From QVMP01 sp047974325 (GTDB lineage Bacteria > Bacteroidota > Bacteroidia > Bacteroidales > Dysgonomonadaceae), in the NCBI GenBank assembly GCA_047974325.1, contig JBKECE010000228.1, forward strand, positions 1 through 11,444: a stretch of 11,444 nt of DNA, written 5' to 3'. This document shows positions 1 through 8,337 of the stretch, one piece after another. Position 1 is the stretch's first letter. Each line of letters opens with the position of its first letter. A model generated the notes under the pieces. The model did not search any database. It worked only from the letters and a program-made list of their open reading frames with translations, and had not been told where the DNA came from. The position numbers and the translations under genes are program-made.

Positions 1-12
1 AATAAAAAACAT

Positions 13-1737
13 ATGAAAAAATTAAAGTATATTTTCGGATTACTATTAATCTCTTTTTTAATAACATCTTTTGACGATAGAGATTTTGACAAACCGCCAA
101 TTGTAGAGCCTGTATATACAGGAGCAGCAGCAAACATGACTATCAGACAACTAAAAACCCGTTTTGCAAGTTCAAGCATTGCAGTAGATTTTATAAACGA
201 CTCTGTGGCTCCGATTATAAAAGCCTATGTTGTAGGAAATGATGAATCGGGAAACATCTACAAACAATTAATTGTTCAGGATTCCACCGGTGGTATCGTT
301 ATAGGCATCGATGCTTCAGGTATTTCTGGCCAGTTTAAAGTAGGACAAGAAGTGTTTATAAACCTTAATGGACTGTATGTTGGGAAATACGGCGGTCAGC
401 TGCAAATAGGCACACTCTATAATGGTGCTATCGGACGTATGACGGAATTAGATTTTGACTCTCATGTGTTCAGAAACAAATTTCCTGATTCAAAAGCAGA
501 TATTGTAACTCCCAAAACAATAAAGATCAGTGACCTGAGTGTAAATTCAGACAAATACATCAACACATTGGTGAGAATAGAAGGTGTGTCATTCAATGAC
601 GGTGGTAAGGAAGCCTTTGCACCTCAATCCGTTTCTTCTGCACAAGATAGACTGGTCACAGACCTTGATGGTAAAACATTGGTTGTGAGAACAAGTAAAT
701 ATGCAACATTTGCAGCAGACACTCTCCCAACCGGAGTAGGAACTCTTGTTGGAATCATGGGCAAATATAATACAACATGGCAATTTACTGTCAGAGATAG
801 ATACGACCTGATCGATTTCAGCACCAAAGGAACAGGAACAAAATCAAATCCATTCAATGTCACCGAAGCTTTAGCAAACGGAGCAACAACAACATCCGTT
901 TGGACCAAGGGATATATTGTGGGTAGCGTGAAACCCGGTGTTACAGAAATTAAGAGCAACAGTGATATCGTATTCAGCGGTACACACCTCAATAATACAG
1001 TAGTTCTCGCACCAAGTGCAGATGTACAGGATTGGTCTAAGTGCGTTGTTCTAACTCTACCCGAATCATCAAGCATACGCACAGTGGTGAATTTGGCTGA
1101 TCATCCTCAAAATATAGGACAATCATTGTTGGTTCAAGGCACATTGCAGAAAGGTAGCAACACTTACAGTATTCTCGGAGTGGTGATGAGTAGCGGTGCA
1201 GCCAGTGAATATGAATTTGAAAGCATTGCAGTTGATGAAAAAGAAATTCTAAATATTCCTTTTAGTACAGATCTGGGCGGTTTCAGTGCCATCAGTGTGA
1301 CAGGAAGCCAAACATGGGGTATGGATCTGACTAATAAATATGTTAGAATTAGTGGGTTCCAAAATAGTGTAAACAATGCAAATGAAGATTGGTTAATTTC
1401 ACCGGCTTTAGATCTGACAGGTAAAGTATCTGCCAGCTTATCATTTAATCACACGATCAACAAAGGTGATGTCAACAACATGAAGAGCAATCATACAATA
1501 TGGTTCTCTGATAATTATACTGCTGGGGCAGCGCCTTCCACTGCAACATGGACTCAGGTAACCATCACAACTTATCCGACCGGAATTGACTGGACTTTTG
1601 TTTCGTCCGGCAACATCGTTGTTCCCGTCTCTTTCTTAGGTAAATCCAATGTAACTTTTGCATTTAAATATCTTTCTTCAACTGCAGAATCAGCTTCTTG
1701 GGAAATCAAAAATCTGGTAGTAAAAGCAGCACCATAA
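13..1737 (+). CDS. Exported DUF5689 / DUF6359-like / choice-of-anchor J protein with a Cys-less lipobox
   Basis: 574 residues with an ATG start after an A-rich leader (AATAAAAAACAT). The N-terminus is a signal peptide: basic MKKLK, a hydrophobic core (residues 6-18), then ITSF-DD. Bacteroidota lipoproteins normally have Cys at this position (I/L-T-S-C followed by acidic residues), but residue 20 is Phe (TTT, bases 70-72). By family resemblance, residues about 35-270 are a DUF5689 domain, an OB-like beta domain common in Bacteroidota surface proteins. Residues about 273-400 resemble DUF6359 (GTGTKSNPF, then WTKGYIVGSV). Residues about 412-572 form a choice-of-anchor J (cleaved-adhesin/MAM-like jelly-roll) domain with the typical NEDWLISPALDLTG motif (from about 457). 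No catalytic residues are recognisable; a role in surface adhesion or glycan/protein binding is inference only. The gene is complete, stands alone in this window and is convergent with the next gene. Its promoter lies left of the window. Domain calls are from memory of the families. Confidence 0.88.
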   Translation: MKKLKYIFGLLLISFLITSFDDRDFDKPPIVEPVYTGAAANMTIRQLKTRFASSSIAVDFINDSVAPIIKAYVVGNDESGNIYKQLIVQDSTGGIVIGIDASGISGQFKVGQEVFINLNGLYVGKYGGQLQIGTLYNGAIGRMTELDFDSHVFRNKFPDSKADIVTPKTIKISDLSVNSDKYINTLVRIEGVSFNDGGKEAFAPQSVSSAQDRLVTDLDGKTLVVRTSKYATFAADTLPTGVGTLVGIMGKYNTTWQFTVRDRYDLIDFSTKGTGTKSNPFNVTEALANGATTTSVWTKGYIVGSVKPGVTEIKSNSDIVFSGTHLNNTVVLAPSADVQDWSKCVVLTLPESSSIRTVVNLADHPQNIGQSLLVQGTLQKGSNTYSILGVVMSSGAASEYEFESIAVDEKEILNIPFSTDLGGFSAISVTGSQTWGMDLTNKYVRISGFQNSVNNANEDWLISPALDLTGKVSASLSFNHTINKGDVNNMKSNHTIWFSDNYTAGAAPSTATWTQVTITTYPTGIDWTFVSSGNIVVPVSFLGKSNVTFAFKYLSSTAESASWEIKNLVVKAAP

Positions 1738-1757
1738 ATATAAGATATACCTATCAT

Positions 1758-1789
1758 AAAAAAAGCAACTCAATTGAGTTGCTTTTTTT
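1758..1789. terminator. Bidirectional Rho-independent terminator (perfect 32-bp palindrome)
   Basis: Seven A, then GCAACTCAATTGAGTTGC, then seven T: a perfect inverted repeat. It can form a 14-bp stem around an AATT centre and gives a U-tract in both directions. It starts 20 bases after the stop of the plus-strand surface protein gene. The stop codon of the minus-strand methyltransferase gene (bases 1790-1788) overlaps its T/A tract, so it should serve both convergent units. Confidence 0.92.
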
Positions 1790-2960
1790 ATTTCTTTTCA
1801 CAGAGGAGTAATATTTTCCGGTCTCCCAAGACTCTCGAGGCAAAAATATAATGAATCCCTCCATCTTTCAATTTCAATTTTTTCCGAAGTTCTTCAGCTG
1901 TCAGAGGATAGTTTCGGACTGTTATATTTGCTTTTTCCACACCTCTCAGATTTTCTTTCAACTGATTTTTATTAAAAGAAAAATCTGATTTCACAAGGAA
2001 TTTCCGTCCCGGAAAATTTATATGCAATACATCTGATGTATATAAATGGCTATTTTGATGCAATTTTTTCAAGTTGAATTCCCTTGCGATACTTTTATAT
2101 GCTCCGGCTTTCAAAATAGAAGCATTAGGTTCATACAAATATTTATCAATGCTTGCAGTATAAGCACAATTTTGCAAATTTTCATTGCTTTTCATAAAAT
2201 CGAAAACCTGAACATCCGTTTCGGATAAAATATTTATGCAATGGAATATAGGCTCTAGAATCCAATCTTTCCTCTTGATGAAAAGTAACTCCTTGCACTC
2301 ATTCTTCAGGCTGATGATATAAATATCAGATACATGTCGCAAGGTTTGCAATGCCAAAGATATATCCAGCATTGGAGATAATTTTATAGCTACAACCTGA
2401 GCTTTTTCATTTAACAAACGCTCTATTTCAATAACATTAGGAGTGCAATCCTCAATCCGTACAGTCTTTTTTCCACCCGAATCCCGCCTAGCCGGATCAA
2501 TGTAAATCAGTTCTGCGAAATTTACAGATTCCAAATATGCTGTTGCATCTGCATGGCAAACCTGAACTGGAAAATTTAAGACCTCGAAGTTTTTTTCGGC
2601 CAGTCCTACCAACTCAGATTGTGATTCTATATAAGTAGCAGAATCAAAATTCTGTCCGATGAAATAGAAATCCACCCCCATGCCACCTGTCAGGTCGAGC
2701 ATAGATTTGCCTTGAAACAGCGATGCTTTAAATTTAGCTGTCGCTTCTGAAGACGACTGCTCCAAAGACAGATGCAATGGATATTCTATATGTTGGTTTG
2801 CATACCATGCTGGTATCTTTTCCCGGGCAACTTGTCTACCTTTTATCTGACGGATAGCTAGAGAGAGGTCTATATCAGGATAAAGATTGGCTTGCAACGC
2901 TAGTTTTTTCAAGTCATCATTTTCATGCTCCAATATAAAACTACTCAATAAAGTGTCCAT
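1788..2960 (-). CDS. SAM-dependent methyltransferase, PG_1098-like (THUMP-like C-terminus)
   Basis: A 390-residue class I (Rossmann) methyltransferase. The SAM-binding motif I is LDLTGGMGVD (residues 88-97), followed by an acidic YIES motif ending strand 2 (near residue 112). The motif IV equivalent is DPARRD (155-160), followed by GGKKTVRIEDC, and KLSPMLD lies near 193-199. The C-terminal part, with VRNYPLTAEELRKKLKLKDG, resembles the ferredoxin-like/THUMP-like domains of Bacteroidota proteins typified by P. gingivalis PG_1098. The combination suggests an RNA substrate, but that is inference; the substrate is unknown. A TTG six bases upstream (2966) would also open the frame, but I chose the ATG at 2960 because a GAGG sits seven bases before it. 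It begins 13 bases after the tamB stop, so it is very probably co-transcribed with tamB, and perhaps translationally coupled. Confidence 0.85.
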   Translation of the reverse strand: MDTLLSSFILEHENDDLKKLALQANLYPDIDLSLAIRQIKGRQVAREKIPAWYANQHIEYPLHLSLEQSSSEATAKFKASLFQGKSMLDLTGGMGVDFYFIGQNFDSATYIESQSELVGLAEKNFEVLNFPVQVCHADATAYLESVNFAELIYIDPARRDSGGKKTVRIEDCTPNVIEIERLLNEKAQVVAIKLSPMLDISLALQTLRHVSDIYIISLKNECKELLFIKRKDWILEPIFHCINILSETDVQVFDFMKSNENLQNCAYTASIDKYLYEPNASILKAGAYKSIAREFNLKKLHQNSHLYTSDVLHINFPGRKFLVKSDFSFNKNQLKENLRGVEKANITVRNYPLTAEELRKKLKLKDGGIHYIFASRVLGDRKILLLCEKK

Positions 2961-2973
2961 AGTCAAGCCTCAT

Positions 2974-5900
2974 TTACTTGATTTTAATAAATTTGCCAAG
3001 CGAGCTACCCATTTTTGAAGAATCAGGCAATATGAGTATGGTATCTTTCTGTTCCACTCTTTTCACGGTATCAGGTAGTCCGAATATTTCTCTCACATGA
3101 TCAAAGTCTTTCTTATACATAATACCTAGTCCTTGCGTCTGCAAAGAAGAAATATCTGAATTTTGATAATAATAGTATTTTTCGTTGAAATGATTATAGG
3201 CTTTTATACGCCATGTATTGCTTTTGCCCAATAAATATTCAATATCAACATCTCCGATGAGTGCCGATTGGGTCTGAGGATTGTCCCTATAACCAAAGTT
3301 TCCATTAATCAACAATCTATCGTTCAACAAATGGCTCGACAACATCAGTTCTACCTCTGTGGATGTAAATTCCGAATCGCTTGTTCTCACATTCGCACCA
3401 AATTGCCACCGGTCGTCTATCTGGCTCAAAATATTGCTTAGTTGTGCCGATAGAGTAGCCGATGCCACAGAAGCCAGATCAGATGTTTGATTTTCGGTTT
3501 GTGCACCACTCGGTGTATAAAATTTAGACAAGAGAAGCAGATACACAATCTGACGGTTCATCATATCTTCCGTGTTCATCAACATTTTCACCTGTCTCTG
3601 TATTTCAGAATCAACTGAAGGAAGCGCAATATCCAATTTTACGTTTGGATGTCTCAACTGACCTGACAAATTTAGTATGCATTGCACAGGAACGGATGTC
3701 TGCCCGATATTTTTAGCCAAGCCCTGATTGATGTCATTCAGGTTCGCATTCAGTTTATAGATCGCCGATACGTCAAGAATTGCAGCAAATGGATCTCCAT
3801 TGAACCGCACAGTGCTTCCTGCATCAATGAGGAAACGACGTTCAAGTATTTTCTGGAAAGTAAAATTATAGCTTCCGCTTTGTATGGTATATGTTCCCGA
3901 CAGCCTCGGTTCGGAATTAGTACCCCATGTGAACCGCATAGCTCCGCTACCATTTCCCCGCAAAATGTCACCGCCCACAGGATCCATCAATATCTCGACC
4001 GTAGCATCAGGTGTGGCATCGACATAGAAGTTCATATTCACCGCCATACCGGAGTTTGAAACCAATTTTCGTGAAGCCTGTTTCTCTTTTGAATCTTCAT
4101 CCACACCTTCAGATTCCTTTTCCGGCGATTTGAACGAAATAAAAGAATATTCACTCGCCGATTCTTCCATAAAATCCATTCTCACCTTTGTGTTCTCATT
4201 GGTACGGATATTCATGTCGATATTAACTTCCTGCTCATCACCACTTATAACACCTGTTCCCGAACCGAATACTTGTCCCCAGAAAATTGGATTTTGTGCC
4301 TCAGTCGCATTGTATAACATAAAATTATCGCCCGACAGATTGACTTGATACATAAAATTAGAAAAGAAGTTATGTGCCACTTGTCCGCTAACAATAGCCG
4401 TACTGCCATGTGTATCGTGTAGTTTTATATCTTTGAAATAAATCAGGTCAGATTTCATATAAACAGAATCTGAAAAAGTGTAAGTCGTATTCAAGAAATT
4501 AATACCCAAAGTTCCATCATTGATAAATGCTTTACCTTCGACCGTCACATTAGAGAAATCACCATATAATCTCACTTGTCCGCTACCCTGCCCTCCTATG
4601 TTATTGAAAAGTGTGGCAGCATATTTATTCAAAAATCCCAGATTGATTTTATCCGCATCAAAAAGAAGAGATAATTGCTGTTTTATAGGATCAATATAAC
4701 CATTGATATCAGCAATCTTTCTCGATTCTTCACCATAGAGAGTGCCATGCATATTCACATTCTTGGTTTCATCATCCAAGTCACTGAACAATTCCAGATC
4801 GCCCAATGGGGTTTGATTGAAACGAAAATCTTTCACTTTCAGATTCACCTTCGCATAGGGTTTCCGTTCTATACTCGAAGCCGAAACCACTCCTGTCGCA
4901 TAGCCTCCAAACTCCAATGCTTTAATATCTAATGAAGTGAAGATATATTCCAGATTTATATTTTGCAAGCTCAATAGTAAGATATCTGATGGATCGGTGG
5001 CAGAATAAGTGCCATCAGCTCTTAGAAATTGTGTTTTGTCGGCATTCATGAACACAAAGTTCTCAATCGACACTTCACTTTTATTTAATCTGACGTGCGA
5101 CTGGCTTATATCCCAAACAGAATCTTTGAGCGTCAATTGGCTTGGATTAATATCTATATCTGTCAGCAGAGAATTGTCTGCTTCGCTTCTCGAAAACGTT
5201 GTTGTGGCTGACAATTTTCCTTTCACCACTTGTTTACTATTGTTCTCGAACAAGATTTGTGCATCTATTTTATCTTCTTTAGTAGAAAGTCCTAGTTTTA
5301 TGATATTTCTCACACCCTTTTTTCCTAAAACATCTGCTGCAACCGTTGTCTGGAGAACTCCAGAAATGTTTTTTGTGTGTAAAGAGCCATTTTCTATATT
5401 CATTCCCGCCACTTTTATTGCCGGAAATTCTGCATCTAACTTAACATCTTCGGCAACATTATCGTATGAAGCATCAATCTGAACAGGATTGATGACTACA
5501 ACAGGCAAAGACAAAATATCGCTCAAATCCTCCGTGTTCTCTATCCGAAGATGCAAGTCAAGATTGTTTGCAAACGGTTCTGCAACTTTGACAGCAGATT
5601 TCGTCGTTGCAGCTTTGGAGTTAGACACCAACGAGGGCAAATAGGTTGCAAATGTTTTTTTCAGCGATACAATCAAGGAAGCAAAAGAAAAAGCACCTGT
5701 GATCTCACCGTTCACAATGTCGGAGGCAATGGTCAGATGTTTATCTTGTGGTAAGCCGGATGCCGTGACGGCAAAGCTATTCAATGCAAATTTTTTGTTT
5801 CCTCGGATAAACCTCAAAGAATCGACAGAAAGCTGACCTTGAAGTTCATCTAAATTCCGACCCGAAAAATTGGCATAAACAGATGAAGAAAGATAGGATT

Positions 5901-7524
5901 CTTTAAACTGATCGACCAGATTCAACTTATCCAATTTTAGATTTTTCAATTGTGCCTGAAAATCGAATATGGGAACTTTTTCCGAAAAATCAAATATTCC
6001 GTTCACATCCAGAAAACCATTTTCATCATTAAAGAAAATGCGACCATCGTATTTTTTGTTGCCATAATGTCCGTCTAATTCAATATTCCTATATGAATAT
6101 TTTTTATAATCTATCTGCTCTATCAAGCCTTGCACATCACCCTCCAAAGGTAAATTACGAAGTTTTTTGACATCCACATTCAAGTTGAAAGATAAAACAT
6201 CCAGATCGGGCTGAGCAACAAGTTTTCCCAATTGAAAATCCTTAGTAAAAATGTTTCCGATGAAAAAAGATTCGATCTGGGGCGATGAATTGAAACCGAA
6301 ATGCAGATCAGTATTCACATTTCCCAAAGCAGTGGCAAAGCTGCCTTTAGCCAGAAGATCTTTTATGAAACCTGATATTTCACCCTTGAATGAAACCGTC
6401 CCCAGATTAGATATTTCTTTCGGGATCTCTTTCTTCACTTTCGAGAAATTATTGATAATGCCTTGTATTCCATCTTTTGTAACAGTCAGATCATCAATCG
6501 CTCCAAACAAATATAGTTTTTCTTTATTGTCGGCATCCTTCACATTCATATTTGCCATCAAATGCATTCTATCACCATAGTCTAGCATCAGGTCTTTTAT
6601 AGAAAAATCACTCAAACTACCTTTCACTGATGTTGAGAATAAGAACCGTTCTTTGAAATTAGTTAATTGAGGCACAAAGGCCGCCACATCATTCAAGGCA
6701 ATATAAGACGATGCTATATCGCAATCAATACTGATATTGTTAATATAATTCTTTTCTTTTTCCAGATTCCGGGGAAGTGTCAACGAACATTTTTCAAACT
6801 GAACAAATGTTTTTGGCAATTCCAGTTTAAATCCTTTCAACGTGACATTGTCTTGGCTTTTCAATATGCGAACCACCAGATTGTCTATAACAAATCCACT
6901 TTTTTCCTTAAAATTGAGTTGTTTGATCTGGGCATTAACAGAATCGGCAGTCAAATATTTCAGACCTAACCGAGCATCAAAATTTGAGATGCTGATATGA
7001 TTCACGTCAAAAATATCTTTTTTCGGCTCTTTATCTTTTATATCATAGTTGAGTTTTCCGTTCGAGATGCTCAATGCACTCAGCCTGCGGAAAGTGAATA
7101 GAGGTGGTTTGGAATCTTTCTTATCCGATTTGAAGGCATCAATAACAAACTGAATGTTCAAAGGAGATTCAGTTGTTTGTTTAGACAGGAAGATTTCAAA
7201 ATCGGACAAATGCACAGAGTTTATAATGATATCCTTGTTCAGCAACTCCATCACATCCACATTCGCAAACAATCTGTCTGCATAGAGTATTTTCCCTTTT
7301 TGCCTGTCGTTCAGATAAACACCTCGAAGTTCAATCGTATTGAATGGTTGAAAATGTAGTTTTTCTATTCCCAGATCAGTTTGTAGTTTGTTTTTTAGTT
7401 CCAAAACGATCCGGTCACGTGCATAATCCTGCACAGACGGAAGATTTAGAATCCCGTATACAATTGTTATGAATCCGACAAGAACCCCTAACAAACTGGT
7501 TATTATATATTTTATCTTTCTAAT
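2974..7524 (-). CDS. tamB: Translocation/assembly module TamB (DUF490), apparent ATT start
   Basis: TamB-family (AsmA-like/VPS13-type) bridge protein: anchored in the inner membrane, spanning the periplasm as a long beta-groove, and known to act in outer-membrane protein assembly and phospholipid transport, with TamA or, in Bacteroidota, a TamA-like partner. It has an N-terminal membrane anchor (LLGVLVGFITIVYGIL), then NLPSVQDYARD, a long repetitive beta-rich body, and the conserved C-terminal TamB/DUF490 region from about residue 970, ending near YTQGLG-like SLQTQGLGIMYKKDFD. A charged linker (KESEGVDEDSKEKQASRK) lies at about 1125-1150. From the first conventional start, TTG at 7494, the protein is 1506 residues but has no basic residue before the membrane segment. 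Ten codons upstream the same frame reads ATT-AGA-AAG-ATA-AAA, giving (M)RKIKYIITSLLG, a normal positively charged anchor; the frame closes at TAA 7533-7531. I therefore place the start at ATT 7524 (1516 residues). The family call is secure; the start is inferred. Confidence 0.88.
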   Translation of the reverse strand: MRKIKYIITSLLGVLVGFITIVYGILNLPSVQDYARDRIVLELKNKLQTDLGIEKLHFQPFNTIELRGVYLNDRQKGKILYADRLFANVDVMELLNKDIIINSVHLSDFEIFLSKQTTESPLNIQFVIDAFKSDKKDSKPPLFTFRRLSALSISNGKLNYDIKDKEPKKDIFDVNHISISNFDARLGLKYLTADSVNAQIKQLNFKEKSGFVIDNLVVRILKSQDNVTLKGFKLELPKTFVQFEKCSLTLPRNLEKEKNYINNISIDCDIASSYIALNDVAAFVPQLTNFKERFLFSTSVKGSLSDFSIKDLMLDYGDRMHLMANMNVKDADNKEKLYLFGAIDDLTVTKDGIQGIINNFSKVKKEIPKEISNLGTVSFKGEISGFIKDLLAKGSFATALGNVNTDLHFGFNSSPQIESFFIGNIFTKDFQLGKLVAQPDLDVLSFNLNVDVKKLRNLPLEGDVQGLIEQIDYKKYSYRNIELDGHYGNKKYDGRIFFNDENGFLDVNGIFDFSEKVPIFDFQAQLKNLKLDKLNLVDQFKESYLSSSVYANFSGRNLDELQGQLSVDSLRFIRGNKKFALNSFAVTASGLPQDKHLTIASDIVNGEITGAFSFASLIVSLKKTFATYLPSLVSNSKAATTKSAVKVAEPFANNLDLHLRIENTEDLSDILSLPVVVINPVQIDASYDNVAEDVKLDAEFPAIKVAGMNIENGSLHTKNISGVLQTTVAADVLGKKGVRNIIKLGLSTKEDKIDAQILFENNSKQVVKGKLSATTTFSRSEADNSLLTDIDINPSQLTLKDSVWDISQSHVRLNKSEVSIENFVFMNADKTQFLRADGTYSATDPSDILLLSLQNINLEYIFTSLDIKALEFGGYATGVVSASSIERKPYAKVNLKVKDFRFNQTPLGDLELFSDLDDETKNVNMHGTLYGEESRKIADINGYIDPIKQQLSLLFDADKINLGFLNKYAATLFNNIGGQGSGQVRLYGDFSNVTVEGKAFINDGTLGINFLNTTYTFSDSVYMKSDLIYFKDIKLHDTHGSTAIVSGQVAHNFFSNFMYQVNLSGDNFMLYNATEAQNPIFWGQVFGSGTGVISGDEQEVNIDMNIRTNENTKVRMDFMEESASEYSFISFKSPEKESEGVDEDSKEKQASRKLVSNSGMAVNMNFYVDATPDATVEILMDPVGGDILRGNGSGAMRFTWGTNSEPRLSGTYTIQSGSYNFTFQKILERRFLIDAGSTVRFNGDPFAAILDVSAIYKLNANLNDINQGLAKNIGQTSVPVQCILNLSGQLRHPNVKLDIALPSVDSEIQRQVKMLMNTEDMMNRQIVYLLLLSKFYTPSGAQTENQTSDLASVASATLSAQLSNILSQIDDRWQFGANVRTSDSEFTSTEVELMLSSHLLNDRLLINGNFGYRDNPQTQSALIGDVDIEYLLGKSNTWRIKAYNHFNEKYYYYQNSDISSLQTQGLGIMYKKDFDHVREIFGLPDTVKRVEQKDTILILPDSSKMGSSLGKFIKIK

Positions 7525-7545
7525 ATAGTATTATTTTTACCTCTG

Positions 7546-7553
7546 CAAATTTA
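7546..7553 (-). promoter_or_regulatory. -7 promoter element upstream of tamB
   Basis: The minus strand reads TAAATTTG, a full match to the Bacteroidota -7 consensus TAnnTTTG. I see no good -33 TTTG at the usual 19-21 base distance. Transcription would begin near 7539, about 15 bases before the ATT proposed as the tamB start. It would allow tamB and the methyltransferase gene to be transcribed independently of lrgAB. Confidence 0.5.
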
Positions 7554-7641
7554 GTGAAAAAACAATATTAATGCAGGTTTGATTCAAGGTTTCAACTCTA
7601 TTTTAATAAGTTTTATGGAACAATCTTTCGGATAGATTTTT

Positions 7642-8337
7642 CTACTTCAAAAATAACTGATGGATAATTGGAACCAACAATGCTGTCATCACTCCCATCA
7701 AACCTATTGCCAAGCCACTCAAAGCACCTTCTATAGTACCCATTTCCATTGCCTTTGCTGTTCCAACCGCATGAGACGATGCTCCCATGGCCAGACCTTT
7801 TGCAATGCTGCTCTTGATTCCAAGTAACCGAAGGACGTAAGGACCTACGATTCCTCCAAAAATGCCGCAAAATAGAACAATCACAGCTGTTATTGATGGT
7901 ATTCCCCCCGATTGTTCGGCAATACTCATTGCTATGGGTGTGGTCACAGATTTCGGCTCAAGGCTCACCATCAGAGCTTCATCTGTTCCCATAAATTTGG
8001 AAATCAATATAACGCTAATGATGCCGGTCAGACTGCCCAGAAAAACGGATATAAGAATAGATGTGACATTTCCTTTCAAATAATCCAACTGTTCATACAG
8101 CACATAACCTAATGCTACCACCGAAGGGCCAAGCATAAAACTAATAGGTTTACTACCCTCTTCGAAACTTTCATAACTAACACCGCTATATTTCAGAAAT
8201 ATAATGACAAGAGCAATCGCTATAATCAGCGGGTGGAGAATACCTATTTTTGTTTTTTTGAATATCCATTGTCCCAGCAAATATCCTCCGAATATAAGCA
8301 GTAATATAAATCCTTGAGAACTGAGCAAATTTATCAT
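7642..8337 (-). CDS. lrgB: LrgB/YohK family membrane protein
   Basis: 231 residues, the usual length for the LrgB (CidB/YohK) family, and strongly hydrophobic with several membrane helices. Conserved stretches are visible: LGPSVVALGYVLY (69-81), SLEPKSVTTPIAM (125-137), GASSHAVGTAKAME (185-198) and EGALSGLAIGLMGV (203-216). LrgA/LrgB were first described as antiholin-like modulators of murein hydrolase activity in Staphylococcus. Relatives in Bacillus, Streptococcus and plant plastids transport small organic acids (pyruvate; glycolate/glycerate), so a 2- or 3-carbon acid transporter in the inner membrane is the more likely role; the substrate here is unknown. The ATG overlaps the lrgA stop by four bases (ATGA), indicating translational coupling. 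No convincing terminator follows in the 117 bases before tamB. Confidence 0.94.
   Translation of the reverse strand: MINLLSSQGFILLLIFGGYLLGQWIFKKTKIGILHPLIIAIALVIIFLKYSGVSYESFEEGSKPISFMLGPSVVALGYVLYEQLDYLKGNVTSILISVFLGSLTGIISVILISKFMGTDEALMVSLEPKSVTTPIAMSIAEQSGGIPSITAVIVLFCGIFGGIVGPYVLRLLGIKSSIAKGLAMGASSHAVGTAKAMEMGTIEGALSGLAIGLMGVMTALLVPIIHQLFLK

Noticed and set aside
624..1082. 152-codon open frame on the minus strand
   Set aside because: It lies wholly inside the surface-protein gene on the opposite strand, resembles no family I know, and is explained by the codon pattern of the real gene.
2964..2966. TTG as the methyltransferase start (392 residues)
   Set aside because: The ATG two codons downstream is a stronger start codon and is better spaced from GAGG.
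5009..5482. 157-codon open frame on the plus strand
   Set aside because: It is antisense to the middle of tamB, Ser/Leu-rich as expected of a shadow frame, with no family resemblance.
7573..7596. Short imperfect direct repeat (AGGTTTGATTCA / AGGTTTCAACTC)
   Set aside because: Only about seven identical bases in AT-rich intergenic DNA; expected by chance.
7621..7640. Possible terminator hairpin after lrgB (AATCT/AGATT)
   Set aside because: Only a five-base AT-rich stem with a 7-base loop and no following U-tract on the minus strand, so not supportable as a terminator.
7613..7870. 85-codon minus-strand frame overlapping the end of lrgB
   Set aside because: It is a shifted-frame shadow of lrgB; the lrgB frame carries all conserved motifs.
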